A stretch of 64,000 nucleotides of DNA from Methanomethylovorans hollandica DSM 15978 (lineage in GTDB: Archaea; Halobacteriota; Methanosarcinia; Methanosarcinales; Methanosarcinaceae): positions 930,001-994,000 of the forward strand of contig NC_019977.1 in the NCBI RefSeq assembly GCF_000328665.1. The letters run 5' to 3'. Each line of letters starts with the position of its first letter. Positions within the stretch are counted from its first letter, which is position 1. Below the pieces are notes generated by a model. The model saw nothing but the letters and a program-made list of their open reading frames with translations. It was not told the origin of the DNA and did not search any database. The position numbers and the translations under genes are program-made. Shown piece after piece: positions 10,653 to 18,238 of this stretch.

Positions 10653-11642
10653 TCATCCGGATCGCCTATAACCTTCATCATCAACCATGGACCTGATAAG
10701 TGGCTTTAAGTGCTTACTGTACCATCCTTTGTTTATGTAATCAGGATAAATGGGCAGTCTTTCCCTAAGAGATATATCTTTGAGCAACCTTCGCAAGTTA
10801 TCCACTGTGGGCCACTCTGTTTCAGGATTGATCCAATCGATGGTAGTGGGAGATATGCCTCCCAGATCCGAAGCCCCGTATTTGACAAGTAAATATGGAT
10901 CTATCAGGTTTGGAGCCACCTGGATGGCTATATCGGCAGGTAATATCTCCCGCGCCATGGAAACTATCTGTACCATTTCCTCGATTTCAGGAGAGGATTG
11001 TTTTTCCATGGATGTCCCCGGCTTTGGTACAAAGTTCTGTATTATTACTTCCTGGATGTGTCCGTATTCCACGTGCATATTGGCAATACACTGCAGGGAA
11101 TCTATCCTGTCATCCAGTGTCTCCCCGATACCCACGAGTATACCAGTTGTGAACGGTATCTGTAGTTCACCTGCATATTTTATGGTCTTGACCCTGACAT
11201 CAGGTTGTTTCCCCGGGCAATTCAAATGAGCAGCTACCATGCCTGTAGTTTCCAGCATGAGACCCATACTTGCATTCCAGGGTTTAAGGGCTTCAAGCTC
11301 CATGTAGTTCAGGACACCTGCATTTGTATGCGGCAAAAGGCCGATCTTTATTGCCAGTTTGCAAAGGTCGACCACATACTCCACATTAGAAGAATAACCC
11401 AGTTCTTCAAGCCATTTCTTATACTCGGGCACCTCTTCGGCATATTCCCCGAATGTAAAAAGCACCTCAGTACAACCTGCTTTGTTTCCTTCTTTAAGTA
11501 GTGGGATAACATCTTCTGGGGACATGAAGTATGATCCGGGCTCATCGGGCTCACGCCTGAAAGTGCAATATCCACATTTATTCCTGCAGACATTGGTCAC
11601 GGGTATGAATACATTGCGAGAAAATGTAATAAAATCTGTCAT
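10653..11642 (-). CDS. cofG: FO synthase subunit 1
   Basis: CofG is the radical SAM partner that closes the deazaflavin ring in FO synthesis. It has 329 residues with CRNKCGYC at residues 19-26 supplying the three cluster cysteines, followed by a TIM-barrel domain. The motif SDLGGISPTTIDWINPE near the end is typical. It lies 33 bases downstream of the FAD oxidoreductase and upstream of both cofH copies, so FO synthesis genes form one minus-strand unit ending in cofC. Confidence 0.93.
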   Translation of the reverse strand: MTDFITFSRNVFIPVTNVCRNKCGYCTFRREPDEPGSYFMSPEDVIPLLKEGNKAGCTEVLFTFGEYAEEVPEYKKWLEELGYSSNVEYVVDLCKLAIKIGLLPHTNAGVLNYMELEALKPWNASMGLMLETTGMVAAHLNCPGKQPDVRVKTIKYAGELQIPFTTGILVGIGETLDDRIDSLQCIANMHVEYGHIQEVIIQNFVPKPGTSMEKQSSPEIEEMVQIVSMAREILPADIAIQVAPNLIDPYLLVKYGASDLGGISPTTIDWINPETEWPTVDNLRRLLKDISLRERLPIYPDYINKGWYSKHLKPLIRSMVDDEGYRRSG

Positions 11643-11675
11643 GGCTTTCGTTGGACTATATAGGCTACCATAAAT

Positions 11676-12977
11676 TTAATCTATCGATTGAATGCCATAA
11701 TTCCTGATATCTTTCATGGCATTTCTTACACCAAGTGCAATACCATCGACTTCTATGCCACCTTTGCCTTTTGCACCATCTCCAACTACATAAAGACCTT
11801 CTATGGGAGTCCTATTGGTAAGGTCCGTACCGGAAGACGAACGATTCACCGGCCATTCTCCGGAATATGACTGAATGAGAAGTATCTCGTAATCTCTGCC
11901 TGCAAATATCTCGGAAAGGTCCTTAAGACCGAGGTCTATTTCTTCTTCCAGCCGGTCAAGTTTTTCCCATTCTACACATTGATGTGCCATTGTCAGGTGC
12001 TTTCCGGAAGGTGCAAGAGATGGATCGATATTTGTCACTTCATTGATACCATTGACCCTGCGGGCGTAAGGTGTCAGGAGGGTACCAGCATGGCCGATGA
12101 GAGATTCTTGCGACGAAAGGCAGATCTTGACGCCGGCTGAGGGTTTTAGTTCTTTGATGGACGTAAGATATTTTTCTGTATCTACGTCCAGTGCATTGGT
12201 ATCGTATAGCCTGCTTGTTTCTATATGACCTGTATCGCTTATCACAATGTTTCCACGGTACTCTTTTCCATTAGCTATTATTCCCACAGCTTTCTGATCT
12301 TCTATAATTATCCGGGAAACCTCTGAAGAAGTCTGTATTGTTCCTCCACTGGAGTATATGACGTCAACAAGGGCGTCAGTAATTCCTTTACAGCCGCCGA
12401 GAGGTACTCCGGAGCCACTGTATCTATACATGTTCTCAATGATCTCAAATACTTCTGCTGCAGGTACGTCTTTAGCCCTCAGGCTTAATGCCCACCCGCA
12501 GAAAGAGTCAGCTATCCTTATGGCCCAGTCCTCTTTAAGGTGCTTAGAACACCACTCTTCCATTGAACCCTTTTTCGGAGGGAAGATACGTGTAGTGGTT
12601 ATGAGGATCGCCAGTTTTATCTTATTGATCAGTGAAAAACGTTTTCTGAAATCATGGAAGTCTATATCCTGATAACCATGCACGTAATCTGTGGTATTTT
12701 TCTCTATTGGGACACGGATGACAGCCATCGGATCGGCACGTATTATCTTTACAGCTGCTCCAATGTCCCTGAGCAGGGTACCAAGAGGACCAGTCGGACC
12801 ATGAGGTATCATGTGCAAAGCCCCCGTAGACAGCTGGAATCCTTTATATTCAATATTGGTAAACCTTCCACCTGTAATGGGGAGCCGCTCAAAAACAGCC
12901 ACTTCGTGGCCTTCCTTTGAGAGCCAGGCAGCAATAAGAAGACCTCCGAGGCCTGCACCGATCACTAGAACCTTCAT
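11676..12977 (-). CDS. Phytoene desaturase-like FAD-dependent oxidoreductase
   Basis: Predicted FAD enzyme of 433 residues from the amine oxidase/CrtI superfamily. The dinucleotide motif VIGAGLGGLLIA starts at residue 4, and the C-terminal flavin motif TPIEGLYVVGDGAKGKGG is intact. The start at 12977 overlaps the stop of the small ferredoxin upstream (ATGA), so the two are probably coupled. It precedes cofG. A role as an isoprenoid desaturase/saturase or reductase is suggested by family; a link with F420 metabolism is suggested only by gene order. Nothing in the sequence fixes the substrate. Confidence 0.75.
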   Translation of the reverse strand: MKVLVIGAGLGGLLIAAWLSKEGHEVAVFERLPITGGRFTNIEYKGFQLSTGALHMIPHGPTGPLGTLLRDIGAAVKIIRADPMAVIRVPIEKNTTDYVHGYQDIDFHDFRKRFSLINKIKLAILITTTRIFPPKKGSMEEWCSKHLKEDWAIRIADSFCGWALSLRAKDVPAAEVFEIIENMYRYSGSGVPLGGCKGITDALVDVIYSSGGTIQTSSEVSRIIIEDQKAVGIIANGKEYRGNIVISDTGHIETSRLYDTNALDVDTEKYLTSIKELKPSAGVKICLSSQESLIGHAGTLLTPYARRVNGINEVTNIDPSLAPSGKHLTMAHQCVEWEKLDRLEEEIDLGLKDLSEIFAGRDYEILLIQSYSGEWPVNRSSSGTDLTNRTPIEGLYVVGDGAKGKGGIEVDGIALGVRNAMKDIRNYGIQSID

Positions 12978-13135
12978 ACACTTTCCTCTATAGCTTTCAT
13001 AGGGCAGTAGGCTATACATATTTTGCACTGGATGCAATCTGCAGTTATCCAGGCATTCCCTTTAACAATAATAGCATTCTTTGGACAGAAAGCAGTGCAT
13101 TGACCGCACCCAACACATCTTTCATCGATTTTCAT
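12974..13135 (-). CDS. Small 2[4Fe-4S] ferredoxin
   Basis: A 53-residue ferredoxin beginning MKIDERCVGCGQC. Cluster motifs are CVGCGQCTAFCP and CIQCKICIAYCP, each with the CxxCxxCxxxCP pattern. It ends in an ATGA overlap with the FAD oxidoreductase gene, which it likely serves as an electron partner. This ferredoxin-FAD enzyme pairing repeats the ferredoxin-geranylgeranyl reductase pairing at 6.3-7.6 kb. It is probably the first gene of the cof transcription unit. Confidence 0.9.
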   Translation of the reverse strand: MKIDERCVGCGQCTAFCPKNAIIVKGNAWITADCIQCKICIAYCPMKAIEESV

Positions 13136-13363
13136 TGGCTATACACCGTTTACCCAGTATAGAAGCATTCAATGAACAAAAACATTGTTGTTATAATTAT
13201 CTCCAGAGATCTTCTACAGACCTATCTTTTCAATACCAAAGGACACTAAAATAGAAATGATATTTAAAGTTTGTTGTGACATAAAAACAGAAAGTTGATC
13301 AGAATTCTCTTTTTTCTAAAATTTTCTTTATGGTAAGTAAATCGAGCTGAAATTATAATTAGA

Positions 13364-13371
13364 TTTATATA
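13364..13371 (+). promoter_or_regulatory. Probable TATA box for the tandem microprotein genes
   Basis: TTTATATA in an AT-rich stretch, about 118 bases before the first microprotein ATG. Archaeal start sites lie about 25 bases downstream, which predicts a leader of roughly 85-90 bases. The rest of 13136-13481 is AT-rich and holds the divergent promoters of the cof unit and this locus; I see no other gene in it. Confidence 0.5.
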
Positions 13372-13481
13372 TAATAAATACAAATAATAAACTGGATTGA
13401 GTAACACCTGAATAGATCGTTATGTCAATCAGTTCGTATATTATTAGCAAATTGGTATTTATCCGGACGGAGGTGAAATTG

Positions 13482-13553
13482 ATGGAACAGAAAAAAGACG
13501 CACAGAAGAAGGGAAACACCCCTGCACCTGCTAAAGAACAGAAAAGGAAGTAA
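13482..13553 (+). CDS. Microprotein A, 23 residues, Lys/Gln-rich
   Basis: A tiny gene with an excellent ribosome site, GGAGGTGAAATTG before the ATG. The product starts MEQKKDAQKKG, contains a Pro/Ala middle (TPAPAKEQ) and ends in KRK; it is strongly basic and has no hydrophobic core, so it is likely unstructured or binds nucleic acid or another polymer. It is followed 58 bases later by a near copy (microprotein B), which is the main evidence that both are real genes: 17 of the 23 residues match with one residue of length difference. I recognise no family. Confidence 0.65.
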   Translation: MEQKKDAQKKGNTPAPAKEQKRK

Positions 13554-13611
13554 TTGCTGAAACTTACTGTATACTATTGATCAAATAGTATTCTTTGATG
13601 AGGTGAAAACA

Positions 13612-13686
13612 ATGGAACAGAGAAAGGATGTACAGAAGAAGGGAATAAAATCCCCGGCTCCTGTAAAAGAACAGAAAAAGAAGTAA
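13612..13686 (+). CDS. Microprotein B, 24 residues, tandem paralogue of A
   Basis: Second copy of the tiny gene, again with a ribosome site (GAGGTGAAAACA before the ATG). The product starts MEQRKDVQKKG, keeps the Pro-Ala-Pro core and the KEQKKK end. Several codon differences from copy A are silent or conservative (K/R, A/V), which suggests selection on the protein. A clear terminator follows 20 bases after the stop, so A and B form a short two-gene transcript. Function unknown. Confidence 0.65.
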   Translation: MEQRKDVQKKGIKSPAPVKEQKKK

Positions 13687-13706
13687 TTATCAAGAACAGC
13701 TTTACC

Positions 13707-13730
13707 GGGGGTATGAACCCCCATTTTTTA
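13707..13730 (+). terminator. Terminator after the microprotein pair
   Basis: GGGGGT (13707-13712) and ACCCCC (13717-13722) form a perfect stem with a four-base loop, followed by ATTTTTTA. The convergent nuclease-like gene ends at 13753, so it may also act there. Confidence 0.8.
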
Positions 13731-13752
13731 CATATAGTGCATTAAATATTTA

Positions 13753-14505
13753 TCATAGGTCTGGGGTCTTTTTCTTCAGACTGAGCACATAGACCTCTAT
13801 GCCGGCACCAATACAGGCATTCACGCGGCTTTCAGCTATCCGGGCACAGACGATTCCCAATCTGATCTTTTCCGGGGGGACGTTATATTTCTCTGAATAA
13901 GTGATGAATCTTTGTACCTGTCCTATGGCATTGTCCCTGGCCTCGATTTCTATCTCTATCAAAAGATGTTCATTCTTTTTGCTTTTGAATACGACATCTA
14001 TCCTACCCCCTTCTGTCTCCACCTCAGTATCTATGAACTCCAGTCCTTCCTCTATAAGTTCGGGGAAAGTAGAGATCATTCTGGCAATATCCTGTTCTGA
14101 AATGGAACCATGGTCCGTTATATCATTCAGACAGCTTGCTTTTAGCACCCTGTTCAAATGAGAAGCGATATCTGTCCTCTTCTTATTGGTCTCATGAGGA
14201 TAAACATTCGTGATCTGTTCATTTTCCAGCTGGAGCAGTATACATATTTTTCCTAGCTTTTTGCTGCGGGAAATAGGAAGAGCACCAGTGCCTTTGCTAA
14301 CAACACCAATCCCATTTTTCCTGCTTATTATCCTGAGATCCTCAATCAGTTCCTCTTTTTCTTCATCTTTGAGAGTTGCAATATCCACACTTTCATGCCC
14401 TATATCATGCTTTTCCTTAATAGCATCAAGTAAATTATTATAGGAAAGAATATCCTTGTACTCTGCCTCAGCAGCTGTAAAAAGTCTATATGTAATCATT
14501 CTCAA
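13753..14505 (-). CDS. NucS/DUF91-like protein with altered catalytic motif
   Basis: A 250-residue protein whose C-terminal half resembles the NucS (EndoMS) nuclease domain: GGRIDVVF at 167-174, LLIEIEIEARD at 181-191, and GQVQRF at 195-200. Archaeal NucS uses Asp, then Glu 14 residues later, then Lys two residues on (D-E-K). Here D170 and E184 fit the spacing, but the lysine position is E186. The N-terminal half does not obviously match the NucS DNA-binding domain. It may be an inactive relative, bind DNA without cutting, or use a nearby residue. It stands alone on the minus strand, convergent with the microproteins. Confidence 0.6.
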   Translation of the reverse strand: MRMITYRLFTAAEAEYKDILSYNNLLDAIKEKHDIGHESVDIATLKDEEKEELIEDLRIISRKNGIGVVSKGTGALPISRSKKLGKICILLQLENEQITNVYPHETNKKRTDIASHLNRVLKASCLNDITDHGSISEQDIARMISTFPELIEEGLEFIDTEVETEGGRIDVVFKSKKNEHLLIEIEIEARDNAIGQVQRFITYSEKYNVPPEKIRLGIVCARIAESRVNACIGAGIEVYVLSLKKKTPDL

Positions 14506-14980
14506 ACTTTCCTGTTAGACCGGTATGCATCTGACACTTACATGAGGACATGATTGAACATACATTTTGTCATATAAGTTTATCTGCAATATACTGTAAA
14601 GGATTTCATCAAACTCTTCATGAAACCACCTAGTAATTCATTTGTTTAAATACCTTCATGTAAAAGAAGTATGACTTAATCTGTATCATATGTGATGTAT
14701 AAAGGCATTGCACAATGATTACACAGTGTTGTAATGAATAAGATAATGGTTCAAAAATACAGAACTATCAGCAAGTACCTGCTTTGTTTTCAGAAAATCA
14801 CCTTTAACAGAAACTTCATTCCTAATAGCGTTAGCTATGGAAAAAAAAGGGTTCAATAGTGTTCAGTGAACGACACTAGAGAGGGATCTAGTGTAGATAT
14901 AATTACGATCGAGAAAAGAACATAACTATAAGAGTGATATGTGTTGTGAAGATCGCCAAAATTTAGATGAGGGTGTAGTT
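14506..14980. other. Gene-free AT-rich gap with two inverted repeats
   Basis: No convincing gene. Two adjacent inverted repeats are visible: GTTCA-G-TGAAC (14861-14871) and ACACTAG/CTAGTGT (14873-14879 with 14888-14894, purine-rich loop AGAGGGAT). They lie about 90 bases upstream of the frameshifted small gene and could be operators or an RNA hairpin. Confidence 0.4.
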
Positions 14981-15129
14981 ATGTTTACGACAGATGAATC
15001 AACAAAAGCGATTTTTTTGCAGGTATAGCATTGTGGTCTATTTTAGGCCTTCTAGGAAATAGTATAGTTACTTTTAACTTTAGAAAAAGTGATTGTAAAA
15101 CATTTACTACAGCAGACACGTCATTATAA
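14981..15129 (+). pseudogene. Small membrane protein gene with a frameshift at a T7 run
   Basis: The ATG at 14981 has a good ribosome site (GAGGGTGTAGTT) and reads MFTTDESTKAIF, then stops after a run of seven T at 15012-15018. Shifting frame at the run continues with FAGIALWSILGLLGNSIV, a clean membrane segment, and a polar tail ending SDCKTFTTADTSL before TAA at 15127-15129. The composite would be a 49-residue one-helix protein. Either it is a broken gene, or the T-run is a sequencing/phase-variable or slippage site. No family recognised. Confidence 0.5.
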
Positions 15130-15220
15130 ATCGCATCAGTCTTTGATTTTTAATACTATTCTTTTTTCAGTTTCTAAGTTTCTGTAATTACCATAAATCT
15201 ATAGGATAGAACACGAATAT

Positions 15221-15607
15221 ATGAATATTAACGGAGAGAATAGTATCCAAAGTGCATATGGCCGCAGAAGAGGAACTGCGATAATCAACACTGAAAAGGG
15301 AATCATTGTAGTAGCTGAAAGAAATTCAAAATTCCTTCTTCCAGGTGGAGGTACACGACCTCATGAAATGCAAATAGAGTCGGCAATAAGAGAAGTAAAA
15401 GAAGAACTTGGTGTCTATCCAGTAGAAGTAAAGTTTTTATTTAGATATATGGCAGCAAAAGTATTCTTTATGAAAGTAGTGGGTACTCCAATCCCTCATA
15501 ACGAAATAAGCAGAATTGGGTATTATAATCCAAGTTGTAATCTTGAGGTTTCTAATAATACAAAAAAAATATTGGACATTTATTATGGATCATACATGGC
15601 TCCTTAA
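15221..15607 (+). CDS. Nudix family hydrolase
   Basis: A 128-residue Nudix protein that should hydrolyse a nucleoside diphosphate linked to another group. The Nudix box is complete: G43-x5-E49-x7-REVKEELGV at 57-65, including the metal-binding REx2EE core. Substrate cannot be read from the box. It lies alone among remnants and AT-rich sequence. The start is an ATG preceded by ATATATG-rich sequence without a strong ribosome site, which would be compatible with a leaderless transcript. Confidence 0.85.
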   Translation: MNINGENSIQSAYGRRRGTAIINTEKGIIVVAERNSKFLLPGGGTRPHEMQIESAIREVKEELGVYPVEVKFLFRYMAAKVFFMKVVGTPIPHNEISRIGYYNPSCNLEVSNNTKKILDIYYGSYMAP

Positions 15608-15673
15608 ATAGATCATGTGAGTGATTGAATGTCGATGATCATAGAGTCTATGGAATATACAAGACTTTTATAA

Positions 15674-16095
15674 TTATTTTAATATAGAATATGATTGCCT
15701 CAATATTTTATATACTGTGAAAGATGGCTCTGTAGAAATGCTCACTTGAGCAATATATCTAACCTTGACATATCTGTCAAGGTTATGTATCAATAACTTG
15801 ATTTTAACTTCTTTTACTTGATTCCAGTATCCTCTTGCTTTTATTTCTTCACCATATTTTCTTTTAATGACTGAGAACATAGTTTCTGCCAGGTTTCTAA
15901 TATGATACAATACCTTCTCAAACTCTTGTATCATTTTTTTGCGATATTTGCCTTTTATCTTCTTCCTTTTCCTTTCTCTCAAAGGGATCATAGCTATTGC
16001 TTTTAGTTCTTCCCTTACCAGAGAATGTATTCCCCAGCAGCATCCTAGCTTTCTCTGACCTCATAACAAGCTGCAGCACTATAATAATTTAGTTT
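15674..16095 (-). pseudogene. Remnant of a DDE transposase (IS4/IS5 type), C-terminal part
   Basis: The 3' part of a transposase gene: the readable frame (15674-15991) contains [19 protein letters not shown], the conserved block around the last catalytic glutamate of IS4/IS5-type transposases. Upstream, [20 protein letters not shown] continues in the same frame to about 16040, and beyond that the frame is broken by stops. No N-terminal DDE region or terminal repeats are present, so the element is dead. Confidence 0.75.
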
Positions 16096-16112
16096 GGATG
16101 CCATGTTAAGGA

Positions 16113-16143
16113 AAAGGTCTGGATTTAAGAGCCCAGGACCTTT
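16113..16143 (-). terminator. Hairpin terminator after the cation antiporter
   Basis: On the minus strand AAAGGTCCTGG pairs with CCAGACCTTT with one bulged base, followed by TCC/T-rich sequence. It begins 7 bases beyond the antiporter stop codon. Confidence 0.5.
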
Positions 16144-16149
16144 CAAAAC

Positions 16150-17106
16150 TTACCCCCTGTTTATGATAAAAAGGGTATATCCGACATAAATTGCCAAGAA
16201 AGTTAGGGCTTCCCATCTTTCAAATTTATGCTTCTTGCCGATAAACATGAAGATAAAGAACAGCAATGTTGCAATTGCTAGAATAATTAAGTCTACATTA
16301 ATACCAATTGGCACCGTTAGAGGAGATATTATTGAAGAAACTCCCATGATAAAAAATATATTGAAAATATTTGAGCCGACAATATTTCCAACAGAGATGT
16401 CCATCTCCTTTTTGAGTGCTGCCGCAACCGATGTAACTAACTCAGGGAGTGATGTTCCTGCAGCAACGATTGTTGAAGATATGAGAAACTCGCTTATTCC
16501 CATTTGCCTTGCAATCGACACAGCACCATCCACAGTCAATTTTCCTCCTATTACTAAAAAGATAAATCCCGCTATTAGCATAAATGAAATTTTTGTGCTG
16601 GAGTGTTCCTTAATATTATCAGATGATTCATTTGTGCTATTTCGGATAGTTTCAAATATATAATAAAGAAACATTGAAAAGAAAAAAAGTAATATTATCC
16701 CGTCTGCTCTCGTAAGAATATTGTCTGAATCATTGGCCAACATTATTTTGTTTGACATGGTTGTCAGAACAAGGACAGCAAGTAAAGCAAAAGGTATCTC
16801 TTTCCAAACGGTTGGCTTTTGCACAATTAAAGGAGCTATTAATCCGGTTACACCAAGAATTAGCAGTAAATTGATTATATTGCTTCCAACTATATTACCA
16901 AATGCTACATCACTGTTACCTTGAATGGAAGCAAAGAAATTAACAACGAGTTCAGGCATGGAAGTTCCAAATGCAACAACAGTCAATCCTATTACCAAGG
17001 AGGATATGCCAAGATGCTTAGCAAGAGACGAGGCACCTTCGACGAACCAGTTTGCCCCCTGATATAACAATGCAAGACCTATCAGAATAAATATGTAATC
17101 GATCAT
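16150..17106 (-). CDS. Calcium/sodium antiporter family membrane protein (CaCA, YrbG-like)
   Basis: Integral membrane exchanger of 318 residues with about ten helices and the two inverted alpha repeats of the CaCA superfamily. Repeat 1 contains AFGTSMPELVVN then GNIVGSNIINLLLILG; repeat 2 contains AAGTSLPELVTS then GNIVGSNIFNIFFIMG. The glutamates after Pro in both repeats and the Asn residues of GSN form the ion site in the structurally known archaeal homologue. It probably exchanges Ca2+ for Na+ or H+. Monocistronic, with a terminator directly downstream. Confidence 0.92.
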   Translation of the reverse strand: MIDYIFILIGLALLYQGANWFVEGASSLAKHLGISSLVIGLTVVAFGTSMPELVVNFFASIQGNSDVAFGNIVGSNIINLLLILGVTGLIAPLIVQKPTVWKEIPFALLAVLVLTTMSNKIMLANDSDNILTRADGIILLFFFSMFLYYIFETIRNSTNESSDNIKEHSSTKISFMLIAGFIFLVIGGKLTVDGAVSIARQMGISEFLISSTIVAAGTSLPELVTSVAAALKKEMDISVGNIVGSNIFNIFFIMGVSSIISPLTVPIGINVDLIILAIATLLFFIFMFIGKKHKFERWEALTFLAIYVGYTLFIINRG

Positions 17107-17128
17107 GGCTTTACATCATCTATATCAA

Positions 17129-17412
17129 TGATTATAAAATCATCGAATCACCTACGGTACTGTACATTCCCCTGCCCGAAATCCATCAGCATATGACCCA
17201 GCTGGACGAGATCAACGAGAAAATATTAGTAACTCCGAAAGAGATCGAAGTTAAAAAGATCAAGATGATCAATACAGCAACCTGAAACGTGTTCGAAAAA
17301 GATCTCACGGATGTGATCTTTGAGGAATTAAATATGATGCCAAAGCTCATCTTTTCGTGACATCCCTCGAAGAAACCGGAATGAGCTCTGGAAGAGCAAT
17401 TTATTTATAGCC
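17129..17412 (+). pseudogene. Relic of an unrecognised gene
   Basis: One reading frame shows protein-like sequence broken by stops: DYKIIESPTVLYIPLPEIHQ, then VTPKEIEVKKIKMINTAT, stop, NVFEKDLTDVIFEELNMM, PKLIFS, stop. There is no start codon with a ribosome site. The codon pattern is far more protein-like than the surrounding AT-rich bases, so this looks like a decayed gene. I cannot name the family. Confidence 0.4.
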
Positions 17413-17500
17413 ATCTGATATTATAGACCGGGCTAGTTAGCATTTATGCGTATAATATGCATTTTTTAAGTGGGGGATAAAAATTTCATTTATTAGATCA

Positions 17501-17788
17501 ATGAACAACGAGCAAAAACTCGAACTCTCCAGTAGTCTATTGTCATGGTTAGTAGAAGAGATGAGAATAAGCATTCCTGAAAGGGCACTGGAATTATTTG
17601 AGAAAACACTGCAACTGGAAAAAATTCAGCTGAAATTGTTCCATGGCCAGCAGATTTCAAATGAGGAAATTCTCACAATAGCTACTCTGAAACACTTTAT
17701 CCATTCTTCTGAGGAAATAGCTCAAATGCCCTCTCCTTACAAAACAGTGGAATATACATCTGTGGATAATAAAATTACAGAAACATAA
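17501..17788 (+). CDS. Hypothetical protein, 95 residues
   Basis: Small soluble protein, mostly alpha-helical by composition: an acidic N-terminal helix (EQKLELSSSLLSWLVEEM) followed by a long amphipathic stretch (LELFEKTLQLEKIQLKLF). No cysteine motif, signal peptide or membrane helix. The ATG lacks a strong ribosome site; a purine run GTGGGGGA lies 28 bases upstream. Its neighbours are a gene relic and a tRNA gene, so context gives no role. Confidence 0.6.
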   Translation: MNNEQKLELSSSLLSWLVEEMRISIPERALELFEKTLQLEKIQLKLFHGQQISNEEILTIATLKHFIHSSEEIAQMPSPYKTVEYTSVDNKITET

Positions 17789-18052
17789 TAGTTCAGATGT
17801 GCAATTGATTGGATACTTTATCAGAACTTGGAAGTAGGGTAATAAGTGCCTGAGCTAAGGGTATTGAAAGTAACCGGAACAATGGGTTTTGAAAACACAT
17901 TTAAATTAAGGAAAGATAACTTTAGTCCCTACTGAGCTTTGTGACATATGATACATACAAAATACACTTACATCAAGATAAGGTAGTATAAAACCCCAAA
18001 AAATGCAGACCAAAATAAGCAGTGAGGGGATAGCGTTAAACCATTAGATTTA

Positions 18053-18138
18053 CGCTGAGGGGGAGATTCGAACTCCCGCAGCGCGTGAGCACTACCGGTT
18101 TTCAAGACCGGCGCCGTAGTCCACTTGGCTACCTCAGC
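18053..18138 (-). tRNA. tRNA-Ser (anticodon UGA)
   Basis: The minus strand folds as an 86-base class II tRNA: acceptor GCTGAGG/CCTCAGC, discriminator G, D arm with GCCAAGTGG, anticodon stem GCCGG/CCGGT-type around CTTGAAAA (anticodon TGA at 18102-18104), a long variable arm rich in GC, and the T loop GTTCGAATC. The long variable arm and G73 are serine identity features. No intron and no encoded CCA. Confidence 0.97.
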
Positions 18139-18238
18139 AATATGTTCCAATGAGTGTGGTATCCTTAATACCACTTTTGAATATAAGACTTTTGATAAGA
18201 GATGCGATAGCGCCTGATAAATAAAGGAACGAAGAGTG

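Noticed and set aside
10564-10684. N-terminal extension of the upstream cofH by 40 codons
   Set aside because: It overlaps cofG coding, is absent from the paralogue, and the shorter start aligns the cluster cysteines of both copies at the same residues.
13136-13481. Possible regulatory RNA between the cof unit and the microproteins
   Set aside because: AT-rich promoter sequence only; no stable hairpin or conserved box seen.
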